Assembly: GCA_946186175.1 (NCBI GenBank)
Contig: CAMHMG010000017.1
Location: forward strand, 1-20,527
DNA from: an uncultured Clostridia bacterium
Lineage (GTDB): Bacteria > Bacillota > Clostridia > Lachnospirales > Lachnospiraceae
Length of the DNA stretch: 20,527 nt
Direction: 5' to 3'
In this document: positions 1 through 6,154 of the stretch, in pieces
Layout: every line of letters starts with the position of its first letter
How positions within the stretch are numbered: position 1 is the first letter of the stretch
Notes under the pieces: generated by a model
Seen by the model: only the letters and a program-made list of their open reading frames with translations
What the model was told of the DNA's origin: nothing
The model's database searches: none
Program-made: the position numbers and the translations under genes

Positions 1-1
1 T

Positions 2-109
2 ATGCTGATGATTGTGGCAGATGTTATAACGGCAGCAATATATGTTTTAGTTGTAGTGTTTCTTTACAGAGATGTAATGAAATGCGAGAAGCGAAAACTC
101 TATGAATGA
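2..109 (+). CDS. C-terminal end of a membrane protein (partial)
   Basis: An open frame enters from the left edge and stops with TGA at 107-109. The 35 visible residues contain a hydrophobic stretch (about residues 3-22, LMIVADVITAAIYVLVVVFL) followed by a basic tail (YRDVMKCEKRKLYE). This looks like the last transmembrane helix and cytoplasmic tail of an integral membrane protein, plausibly an ABC permease subunit. The next gene starts only 16 bp downstream, so the two are probably co-transcribed. Which family it belongs to cannot be told from this fragment. Confidence 0.6.
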   Translation: MLMIVADVITAAIYVLVVVFLYRDVMKCEKRKLYE

Positions 110-125
110 GAGGAGCGGTGTTATT

Positions 126-875
126 ATGTCAGATTATTCTTTTAAAGAAGAAAGTAAAAAGATGCTTCAACTGTTGAAATACACGAGGCAGTGGAAGCAG
201 AATTTAGCAGTAGCAATTTTATTTTATGTGCTGGGAATATTTTTAATAATGATAGGTGGTTTTAATACATTTCTGGGTGGAATGTATATGGTGATCGCAG
301 GAAACATGCTTTTTAATGGTTATGAACAGCTATTTATGACGTCGTATATGAATACATCCGCAAGACATAGATACTATTCAATCGATTTGTTTTTGGTGTT
401 TAGTATAATATCAATTACTATAGGATATGTTATGGCGTTAATGGTACTTGCTTTAAAAGAAATGCTCATTAATAGGGATTGGGATGAACATATTCAATTT
501 GTAATATTAAAATTAAATATGGGGATGAAAAGCGGAACTGTTCTTGTGTTTATTGGGATAATGGGAATGATTCTCATAATATATTACAGTGTTCAATCTA
601 AGATGTATGGCATAGCTACGATAATATATTTAGTAGCTTTTTTCGGCTTATATATAGTAATGATCAATCTAAGCACAGGGGATGAAATTAATGATACGAT
701 TCTGGCGCTCGGTATTAAATGGAAGCAGATTAATATTTCCTTTGGTATAGGGGCTGTTATTGGATATGTGTTCATATTGGCAGGAGCTGTAATTGCCTGG
801 CTGATTAGAAATGCAGTATATGACAGGCAGTATTCACCAGCGTATAAGAAGATGTTTTTGAGACTTTCAAAATGA
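126..875 (+). CDS. Polytopic membrane protein, probable ABC-transporter-associated permease
   Basis: A 249-residue integral membrane protein. I chose the ATG at 126 over the in-frame ATG at 102 because AGGAG at 111-115 lies 10 nt before it, and because 102 would overlap the preceding stop. After a short charged N-terminus there are about six hydrophobic segments (roughly residues 28-55, 80-112, 130-155, 160-185 and 205-230), with a basic C-terminal tail. No catalytic motif is visible. Size and topology resemble the membrane subunits of small ABC-2-type exporters, and it follows another membrane protein closely, so a transporter operon extending left of the window is likely. The specific function is unknown. 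Confidence 0.6.
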   Translation: MSDYSFKEESKKMLQLLKYTRQWKQNLAVAILFYVLGIFLIMIGGFNTFLGGMYMVIAGNMLFNGYEQLFMTSYMNTSARHRYYSIDLFLVFSIISITIGYVMALMVLALKEMLINRDWDEHIQFVILKLNMGMKSGTVLVFIGIMGMILIIYYSVQSKMYGIATIIYLVAFFGLYIVMINLSTGDEINDTILALGIKWKQINISFGIGAVIGYVFILAGAVIAWLIRNAVYDRQYSPAYKKMFLRLSK

Positions 876-1004
876 TTTGCCTAAATCATACACTAATGAT
901 AAAATCAGTTTATATGTAAGAGAGATGCCCACCTCATAGAAAAGTATTGGCAGGCAACTAGTTAAGAAACAGCTGTGCCGCAGATGATTACAAGGAGAAC
1001 TGAT

Positions 1005-2255
1005 ATGGATGAGAATAACATTAATGCTACAGCAGATGAAGGGAAAAATGCAGAACCGGTCGAGAGTGGAAGTAACGAAACTGTTGTGCTTCCGAAAAAG
1101 GCTAATGTTGTAGTTATCGGGAATTCAGGTGTAGGTAAATCAACTCTTATCAACTCTATATTTCAGAACGATGAACTGGCTCGTACCGGTGTAGGTGAAT
1201 CGACAACAAAAGAGCTTAGAGTATATGAGAGTAAAGATCTTGGTTTCAGACTTATTGATACAATGGGATTTGAACCTGGATTTTTGAACCAGAATAACGC
1301 TATCAAGGCTATTAAGAAATGGTCGAGGGATAGTATTAAGAATAATGACGAAGACAGACAGATCCATATGATATGGTATTGCGTTGACGGAACATCTAAG
1401 AAAATGTTTCGAAAGAATATTGATATGCTGTCAAGGTCCATGACAATATGGAAAAGTGTTCCTATAATTGTGGTAATTACCAAGTCGTATTCGAAGCCTG
1501 AGCGTGAAGAAAACGTTGAAATGGTCTATCGCGCATTTCAAGAACACAAAAAATTATGGGACAATCTCAAAGCAGTCATTCCCATAGTTGCAAGGACATA
1601 TAAGATTGATGAGGATAATAATGTAAATGTTGTACCGGACGGATTGGGTGAGCTGCTTGCAGAGACGGAAAAATATATTCCGGAGGGACTCATCGCAAGC
1701 GTTAAGGACAAGGCTGATTATGAATTACAACAGAAAAGAGTTCTTTCGCATTCTGTTGTCGCCACTTCAGTATTGGCAGGAATCACTATCGGTCTGACAC
1801 CGATACCATTTGCAGATGGGGCGCTGCTCACACCGCTTGAAGTGGGACTTATCAAAGGTCTTTCTAAGATATACAATGTGGAATATGATAATAATACAGA
1901 ACTCTTGCAGACGATAGTTAACGCCGGTGCAGCGGGAATCATAGGAAAGACTGCTCTTAGCGGCTTAAAGGCAGTACCCGGAATCAATATTGCGGGAGAG
2001 GTATTAAATGCTATTGTTGCCGGCAGTGTAATCGCTGCTTTGGGTGAGGGTTGTGCTTATATATTTGAGCAGATATATCTTGGTAACAAGAGCTCTACAG
2101 ATATTGAATGGGTTAAGAAGATATTAGAATCAAAGGCTGCGGAAAGCCTGTCCGGACGTATGGAAGGAATCATTACGGATTACTCTAAGAAGAAGGAATT
2201 AGGTAAGGTTTCGAAGAAGGATATTCTTTCGATTATTTTGCGTAATATAAGATAA
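1005..2255 (+). CDS. P-loop GTPase with C-terminal DUF697-like domain
   Basis: A 416-residue GTP-binding protein. The ATG at 1005 is preferred over the upstream GTG at 975 because AAGGAGA (992-998) sits 6 nt before it. After an acidic low-complexity N-terminus (residues 1-30) come a Walker A/G1 loop GNSGVGKST (39-47), a threonine-rich switch region (TTKEL, about 67-71) and G3 DTMG (85-88). At the G4 position there is TKSY (159-162) instead of canonical NKxD, a variation I believe occurs in this GTPase/DUF697 group. The C-terminal half has hydrophobic glycine-rich segments (about 245-280 and 300-350) like YcjF/DUF697 proteins, which may associate with membranes. It stands alone, 129 bp after the preceding gene. 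Family assignment is fairly sure; cellular role is unknown. Confidence 0.8.
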   Translation: MDENNINATADEGKNAEPVESGSNETVVLPKKANVVVIGNSGVGKSTLINSIFQNDELARTGVGESTTKELRVYESKDLGFRLIDTMGFEPGFLNQNNAIKAIKKWSRDSIKNNDEDRQIHMIWYCVDGTSKKMFRKNIDMLSRSMTIWKSVPIIVVITKSYSKPEREENVEMVYRAFQEHKKLWDNLKAVIPIVARTYKIDEDNNVNVVPDGLGELLAETEKYIPEGLIASVKDKADYELQQKRVLSHSVVATSVLAGITIGLTPIPFADGALLTPLEVGLIKGLSKIYNVEYDNNTELLQTIVNAGAAGIIGKTALSGLKAVPGINIAGEVLNAIVAGSVIAALGEGCAYIFEQIYLGNKSSTDIEWVKKILESKAAESLSGRMEGIITDYSKKKELGKVSKKDILSIILRNIR

Positions 2256-2393
2256 TGAAAAAGTTTTTTATACTAATCTCCATCGGAGAAGCTGATTTTC
2301 AATGGGTTTGCGAATTGAAGTTATTAAGAAAATTAATGGTTACGAATAAACATTTACAAATTATAAAGTGATAATAACAAGGTGGTAAATGAG

Positions 2394-3506
2394 ATGCTTG
2401 ATAAAGAAGATTATATGCGTCGTGCGATAGAGCTGGCAAAAAAAGGTGACGGGAAAGTTAATCCTAATCCGTTGGTGGGCGCAGTTATAGTAAAGGATGG
2501 AGTGATAATCGGAGAGGGTTATCACATGAAATACGGAGGACTTCATGCAGAGAGAAATGCATTCGGAAGTCTTGCTGATCCCAAGCTTGCAGAAGGGGCA
2601 GAAATGTATGTTACATTAGAACCATGCTGTCATCACGGAAAACAGCCGCCCTGTACTGAAGCGATAATAGAGCATGGTATTTCTAAAGTATATGTGGGTT
2701 CTGATGATCCTAATGAATTAGTGGCAGGAAAGGGGATTGGGCTTCTTCGTGATGCAGGAATATATGTGGAGACGGGTTTTTTGAAAGAAGAATGTGATGC
2801 ACTTAATCCGGTATTTTTCCATTATATAACCACTAAAACACCGTATGTCATCATGAAATATGCTATGACATTAGACGGCAAGATTGCAACAAGAACAGGG
2901 CATTCACAGTGGGTTTCAGGAGAAGAGTCAAGAAATCGTGTACAGCAGACACGTAATACATTACCTGCAATTATGGTTGGTATAGGAACAATATTAAATG
3001 ATGATCCTAGACTTACATGCCGTATGGAAAATGGAAGAAATCCAATTCGTATCATATGTGATTCAAAGCTTAGAATTCCTCTTTCTGCTAATGTTGTAAC
3101 TACGGCAAAGGAAGTGCCAACGATTGTTGTGACAGTGGAACCTCATGCTGAGTATAACCGTTTCTGGCATGAACAAAAAGAAGAGCTTGAGAAAGAGGGT
3201 GTTGAGATATTGCTAGTAGAAGAAAAAGACGGAAGACCTGATCTTAATGACCTTATGATAAAGCTTGGAGAGAAGCAGATAGACGGTATACTTCTTGAGG
3301 GTGGATCAACTCTTAATTATGCTGCCCTGCAGGCAGGAATCGTACAGGAGATTCACGCATATGTTGCACCCCAATTTTTTGGTGGTTCAGGTTTCTACAC
3401 ACCCGTAGGAGGCGAGGGCGTAGAGAAAGCAACAGAAGCTATGGGCTGCACATTTATCTCTGCGGAACAGATAGGAGAGGATATTCTTCTGAAATATCGG
3501 ATATGA
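2394..3506 (+). CDS. ribD: Bifunctional riboflavin biosynthesis protein RibD (deaminase/reductase)
   Basis: RibD deaminates diaminohydroxyphosphoribosylaminopyrimidine and then reduces the ribosyl side chain with NADPH, two early cytosolic steps of riboflavin synthesis. The 370-residue product has the full two-domain architecture. The N-terminal cytidine-deaminase-like domain has zinc/catalytic motifs HAE (51-53) and PCCHHGKQPPC (77-87; ligands H51, C78, C87). The C-terminal RibD_C reductase domain begins near MKYAMTLDGKIAT and continues with GIGTILNDDPRLT and LEGGST. The ATG at 2394 is preferred to the in-frame GTG at 2382 because AAGGTGG (2379-2385) then serves as ribosome binding site 8 nt upstream. 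Unusually, no ribE, ribBA or ribH follows, and the 138-bp leader has no FMN-riboswitch core. The remaining pathway genes must lie elsewhere, or the gene is a stray copy. Confidence 0.95.
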   Translation: MLDKEDYMRRAIELAKKGDGKVNPNPLVGAVIVKDGVIIGEGYHMKYGGLHAERNAFGSLADPKLAEGAEMYVTLEPCCHHGKQPPCTEAIIEHGISKVYVGSDDPNELVAGKGIGLLRDAGIYVETGFLKEECDALNPVFFHYITTKTPYVIMKYAMTLDGKIATRTGHSQWVSGEESRNRVQQTRNTLPAIMVGIGTILNDDPRLTCRMENGRNPIRIICDSKLRIPLSANVVTTAKEVPTIVVTVEPHAEYNRFWHEQKEELEKEGVEILLVEEKDGRPDLNDLMIKLGEKQIDGILLEGGSTLNYAALQAGIVQEIHAYVAPQFFGGSGFYTPVGGEGVEKATEAMGCTFISAEQIGEDILLKYRI

Positions 3507-3516
3507 TAAATGAATA

Positions 3517-3545
3517 TTGCATCCTACAGATGCATATGCTATAAT
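3517..3545 (+). promoter_or_regulatory. Promoter of the candidate antisense RNA
   Basis: TTGCAT (3517-3522), a 17-nt spacer and a perfect TATAAT (3540-3545), preceded by an extended -10 element (TGC at 3537-3539). It lies just after the ribD stop, in an intergenic stretch with no downstream plus-strand gene. This strong-looking promoter therefore most likely drives the short RNA ending at the 3591-3624 hairpin. Confidence 0.65.
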
Positions 3546-3551
3546 GTGTCT

Positions 3552-3628
3552 AGGCAAAAAGATATGAGTACTAAGATGCCTTCACAAAGCGAACCCCCTG
3601 GTAGCGGCTACTATCAGGGGGTTCTTGC
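3552..3628 (+). ncRNA. Candidate ~75-nt antisense RNA antitoxin (RNA II-like)
   Basis: The predicted transcript starts about 7 nt after the TATAAT at 3540-3545 and ends at the 14-nt-loop hairpin 3591-3624. Near its 5' end are AAAGATATGAGTACT (3558-3572) and ATGCCTTCAC (3576-3585). Both recur, in the same order, at 3733-3747 and 3755-3764, where they lie antisense to the translation-initiation region of the small minus-strand gene. The RNA can thus form 15 perfect pairs plus a second block of 10 pairs (one G-U wobble) with that mRNA, and it is fully complementary to its terminator. This is the arrangement of RNA II in the Enterococcus pAD1 par (Fst) system. Existence and function are inferred from sequence only. 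Confidence 0.6.
3591..3624. terminator. Bidirectional hairpin shared by antisense RNA and toxin mRNA
   Basis: GAACCCCCTG (3591-3600) pairs perfectly with CAGGGGGTTC (3615-3624), and the loop has an inner GTAG-CGG-CTAC stem (3601-3611). It lies at the convergent 3' ends of the candidate antisense RNA (plus) and the small toxin-like gene (minus). U-tracts are weak on both sides (TTCTTGCTC on plus, GCTTTGTG on minus), so efficiency is uncertain. It may also serve ribD. Confidence 0.65.
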
Positions 3629-3641
3629 TCATTAAGGAGAG

Positions 3642-3755
3642 CTATTCCTTTTTAGGCTGATTGTCTTCGATGCTTCTGTCCAGCCATTTGCAGATATAAT
3701 GGCAAGTAATATCTGCCACGACAGAAATTAAGAAAGATATGAGTACTTGTAACAA
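3642..3755 (-). CDS. Small hydrophobic peptide, Fst-like type I toxin candidate
   Basis: A 37-residue open frame read from a TTG at 3755 to a TAG at 3642-3644; from an in-frame GTG at 3764 it would be 40 residues. I prefer the TTG because GGGGGGTGA (3769-3761) is a near match to the anti-Shine-Dalgarno complement and overlaps the GTG. The peptide has one hydrophobic helix (residues 2-22), then CHYICKWLDR and a hydrophilic tail ending NQPKKE. Hydrophobic helix, basic/aromatic junction, LD and polar tail resemble the plan of Fst/par toxins, which insert in the inner membrane. The gene has its own extended -10 promoter, a 5' UTR that could sequester the ribosome binding site, and a convergent antisense RNA. 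I also recall similar short proteins as hypotheticals in Clostridia. Toxicity is an inference. Confidence 0.65.
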   Translation of the reverse strand: MLQVLISFLISVVADITCHYICKWLDRSIEDNQPKKE

Positions 3756-3802
3756 TGCCCTCACCCCCCTTCCGTTGCCAGATTGGGGAAGACAACACAA
3801 TT

Positions 3803-3833
3803 ATTATACCATATGTCAGATAATAAATGACAA
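3803..3833 (-). promoter_or_regulatory. Promoter of the small toxin-like gene
   Basis: Reading the minus strand: TTGTCA (3833-3828), a 19-nt spacer, then perfect TATAAT (3808-3803) with extended -10 TGG just before it. The predicted start near 3796 gives a leader of about 40 nt. In this leader CTTCCCC (about 3792-3786) can pair with GGAAG or GGGG of the ribosome binding site, which would mask it. Confidence 0.65.
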
Positions 3834-3864
3834 TTATTTTGAAGACAGAATCGCAGTTGATGGG

Positions 3865-4030
3865 GCGCATGAGGTCCGGTGGACCTCAGTACTGCGCGGA
3901 CCGAAGCGGAGCGTAGACAGTTGGAGTAAGAAAAAGGTTCAGTGAACCTTTTTCCCAACGAACCGACCGACGAGGCGGAAACGCCGAGGAGACCTTGAAC
4001 CCATGGGTTGAATGCACGCATCTGCGTGCA
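3865..4030. other. Hairpin-dense non-coding segment (structured element A)
   Basis: There is no convincing gene here. Five perfect stems follow one another: TGAGGTCC/GGACCTCA (3870-3888), enclosed by GCGCA/TGCGC (3865-3897); AAAAAGGTTC/GAACCTTTTT (3931-3953), enclosed by GTTGG/CCAAC (3920-3959); GGCG-GAAA-CGCC (3974-3985); the palindrome AACCCATGGGTT (3998-4009); and TGCACGCA/TGCGTGCA (4013-4030). It is more GC-rich than its surroundings. The density of compact stems suggests a structured RNA or a repeat-derived element rather than chance. Its function is unknown. Confidence 0.5.
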
Positions 4031-4068
4031 ATAAGAAAAGCAGGTGATTATTCACCTGCTTTTCTTAT
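4031..4068. terminator. Strong terminator downstream of tRNA-Leu
   Basis: A perfect 17-bp stem, 4031-4047 with 4052-4068 around the loop TTAT; the core is GCAGGTGA/TCACCTGC and the base is AT-rich. On the minus strand it lies 4 nt past the tRNA 3' end and its descending arm ends in a U-rich run, as in an intrinsic terminator. The A/T-rich base would allow it to work on both strands. Confidence 0.85.
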
Positions 4069-4072
4069 CCAC

Positions 4073-4155
4073 TGCAGATGATGGGAGTTGAACCCACACG
4101 AGTGTTACCTCACTAGAACCTGAATCTAGCGCGTCTGCCATTCCGCCACATCTGC
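4073..4155 (-). tRNA. tRNA-Leu, anticodon CAG
   Basis: Read on the minus strand, the acceptor stem GCAGATG pairs with CATCTGC, followed by discriminator A. The anticodon stem CTAGA/TCTAG encloses the loop TTCAGGT, giving anticodon CAG (reads CUG). A long variable arm (GTGAGGTAACACTC region) marks a class II tRNA, and the T loop GTTCAAC is canonical. Length is 83 nt with no encoded CCA, so the end must be added by the CCA-adding enzyme. Confidence 0.95.
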
Positions 4156-4181
4156 ATGTCACATATAAGCGACTTGTATAT

Positions 4182-4208
4182 ATTATATCATTTTAAGGAA
4201 AAATGCAA
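4182..4208 (-). promoter_or_regulatory. Probable tRNA-Leu promoter
   Basis: On the minus strand a TTGCAT-like -35 (4208-4203) is followed, after about 15-16 nt, by a perfect TATAAT (4187-4182) with TGA before it as an extended -10. It ends 27 nt upstream of the mature tRNA 5' end at 4155, a normal distance for a short tRNA leader. Confidence 0.55.
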
Positions 4209-4226
4209 GGGCGTTTTTTCAATAAT

Positions 4227-4240
4227 ATGACAAAAGTCAT
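4227..4240. promoter_or_regulatory. Inverted repeat, candidate operator for the ABC/two-component operon
   Basis: ATGAC (4227-4231) and GTCAT (4236-4240) form a perfect inverted repeat around AAAA, about 90 nt upstream of the ATPase gene start. NarL-family regulators bind short inverted repeats, and the operon encodes one (8653-9291). A weak -10 (TATGAT, 4292-4297) without a good -35 would fit an activated promoter with this site near -70. This is inference. Confidence 0.35.
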
Positions 4241-4332
4241 GTTCAATTTATTTCTTTTTTCACTACAAAGCATTTTTGATAAATGTTATTTTATGATCAC
4301 AAAAGCAATTCACAAGTAAAGGAGATGTGATG

Positions 4333-5085
4333 ATGGATACTATTTTAAAAACCATTGATCTGACTAAAAAATATGATAATAAAACAGTTGTTGATAATCT
4401 TAATATCGAGATAAAGGAAGGTGAGGTGTTTGGATTATTAGGTCCTAACGGTGCCGGTAAGAGTACAACGATGAATATGATATGTAACCTCGTTAAGCCT
4501 GACTTTGGAAGTGTAGAATTCATGGGAAAGGATTATGCAAAGAATAAGAAAAAGCTTAGCAGAAACCTTGGTTACATACCGCAGAACCTTGCGATTCATG
4601 GAAGTCTTAAGGCGTGGGAAAATGTTGAATTATTTACATCTCTATATGGAATAAAGGGAGAACAATTAAAAGAAAGAATTGATGAATCTTTGGAGTATGT
4701 TGGTCTTTCAGAACGGAGAAATGATTATGCCAAGACGTTTTCAGGTGGAATGAAAAGAAGACTTAATATAGCCTGTGCAATAGGACATCATCCCAAACTT
4801 CTGATATTTGATGAGCCCACAGTAGGAATTGATCCTCAATCAAGAAACTTCATTTTGGAGAAGATAAAAGAGTCAAACAAAAACGGGACAACGGTAATAT
4901 ATACCAGTCATTATATGGAAGAGGTTGAGGCAATATGCACACGAATTGCGATCATGGATAACGGTAAGGTGATTGCTTCGGGAACTTCAGAGCAACTGAA
5001 GAAACTTGTTACAGACGATATATCAGAGATTACACTGGAAGAGGTGTTTTTAACACTAACAGGAAAGAAATTGAGGGATTTATAA
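4333..5085 (+). CDS. ABC transporter ATP-binding protein (LnrL/NatA-like)
   Basis: A 250-residue nucleotide-binding subunit that powers the two following permeases. It has Walker A GPNGAGKST (37-45), Q-loop Q84, signature FSGGMKRRL (from 137), Walker B LLIFDEPT (D160, E161), a D-loop and switch histidine H193 (TSHYMEEVE). It is complete, with all catalytic residues. Three starts are in frame (GTG 4327, ATG 4330, ATG 4333); GGAG at 4321-4324 gives 8 nt to 4333, which I chose. It is the first gene of a five-gene operon of ATPase, two ABC-2 permeases, DesK-type kinase and NarL-type regulator. The gene content equals Bacillus lnrJK-LMN (linearmycin resistance), suggesting export of, or defence against, a membrane-active compound. 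The substrate is unknown. Confidence 0.92.
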   Translation: MDTILKTIDLTKKYDNKTVVDNLNIEIKEGEVFGLLGPNGAGKSTTMNMICNLVKPDFGSVEFMGKDYAKNKKKLSRNLGYIPQNLAIHGSLKAWENVELFTSLYGIKGEQLKERIDESLEYVGLSERRNDYAKTFSGGMKRRLNIACAIGHHPKLLIFDEPTVGIDPQSRNFILEKIKESNKNGTTVIYTSHYMEEVEAICTRIAIMDNGKVIASGTSEQLKKLVTDDISEITLEEVFLTLTGKKLRDL

Positions 5086-5086
5086 T

Positions 5087-6154
5087 ATGATAAGATATTT
5101 GATCAAAAACAATTTTAAAATCATGTTTCGAAACAGCGTGAATATATTCATGTATGTCCTCTGTCCTATCATAACTTCGGCTGTGTTGATAAGTGCTTTC
5201 TCAACTCTTTTGGAAAGCTTTGAATCGGTAGATGCATTTGACGTTGGTTTCAGAATTGAGGAGGGCAGTGAACTTTCACCATATATCGATAAGCTTATGG
5301 AAATCGGAAAAGATAATGGTATTACATTTACCGAATACAAATCCGGATCGCCAAAGCAAATTGTGGATGATCACAATCTGGGCGGCTTTGTCGAGTTTGG
5401 TGAAAAAGATTATACAGTATATGAGAGTGATGATAAAGAGGTTGAGGGGGCGACACTTGAATATCTGATATCAGCATTTTTTAACAGTGCTTTAAGCGGA
5501 GATATCGATGATATTACACTTGATATTGAATATTCTGAGCATGCCGTGCCGGTCAATTCCACGGATTATTACGGTATTATCTATATAGTATATTTTGGAT
5601 GGTGCGCTATAGTATGTGCCGCAGGTCTTCTTTCGCATGAGAAGAAGAACAGGATAAATGACAGGCTTAAGATATCAAACCTGTCATCCTTACAGATATA
5701 TCTTGCAAGGCTGATACCTATTGTTATGGTGGTTGCGTTAGGAATAGGAACGGCTGCAGTTATAACATCGTTTCTGTTAGGAGTCCATTGGGGTAATATA
5801 GTTTTGTCAATCCTTTTGATACTATTGATGATAACAGCAGCTTCCTCTATGGAATTGATGATCTATGAAATGACATTTAGCATGGTCGGAACTATAATTA
5901 TTACCTTCGGAGTGGTATGGGTTATGGGATTTGTCGGAGGAAGTTTTGAGACATACATGTTTTCAGGGCATTCGGAAATGGTCAAAATGCTCACTCCGAT
6001 CTATCACGGAAACAGAGCTTTGGTAGAATTATCAACCATGGGACACAGTGATTATGTAGTAAGTTCGATGTTATATTCGATCATAATTACGATTGTTTGT
6101 TCATCTATTGCAGTGTTTATAGGAAGTGTGAGGAGGTCAGTTAAGAATGCTTGA
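5087..6154 (+). CDS. ABC-2 type permease subunit 1
   Basis: A 355-residue ABC-2-type membrane subunit (ABC2_membrane_3-like). It has one N-terminal transmembrane helix (about residues 18-40), a hydrophilic extracytoplasmic domain (about 45-160) and five C-terminal helices (about 166-186, 206-230, 238-260, 268-288 and 326-347). It begins 1 bp after the ATPase stop, so the two are translationally coupled. It is paired with the next permease, with which it shares topology; together with the ATPase they would form a heterodimeric exporter like LnrMN. No substrate-defining motif is visible. Confidence 0.85.
   Translation: MIRYLIKNNFKIMFRNSVNIFMYVLCPIITSAVLISAFSTLLESFESVDAFDVGFRIEEGSELSPYIDKLMEIGKDNGITFTEYKSGSPKQIVDDHNLGGFVEFGEKDYTVYESDDKEVEGATLEYLISAFFNSALSGDIDDITLDIEYSEHAVPVNSTDYYGIIYIVYFGWCAIVCAAGLLSHEKKNRINDRLKISNLSSLQIYLARLIPIVMVVALGIGTAAVITSFLLGVHWGNIVLSILLILLMITAASSMELMIYEMTFSMVGTIIITFGVVWVMGFVGGSFETYMFSGHSEMVKMLTPIYHGNRALVELSTMGHSDYVVSSMLYSIIITIVCSSIAVFIGSVRRSVKNA

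Noticed and set aside
877..957. TTGCCT (877-882) and AGGCAA (952-957) as a terminator stem
   Set aside because: The stem is only 6 bp with a 69-nt loop and no U-tract.
2256..2393. Possible FMN riboswitch ahead of ribD
   Set aside because: The conserved aptamer segments (such as the GGGGCAGGGT-type core) are absent and the leader is too short and AT-rich.
3761..4021. 86-codon minus-strand open frame and a 68-codon plus-strand frame (3739-3945) over the hairpin region
   Set aside because: Both cross the toxin promoter and several hairpins, lack ribosome binding sites, and have Cys/Arg/Pro compositions with no family resemblance.
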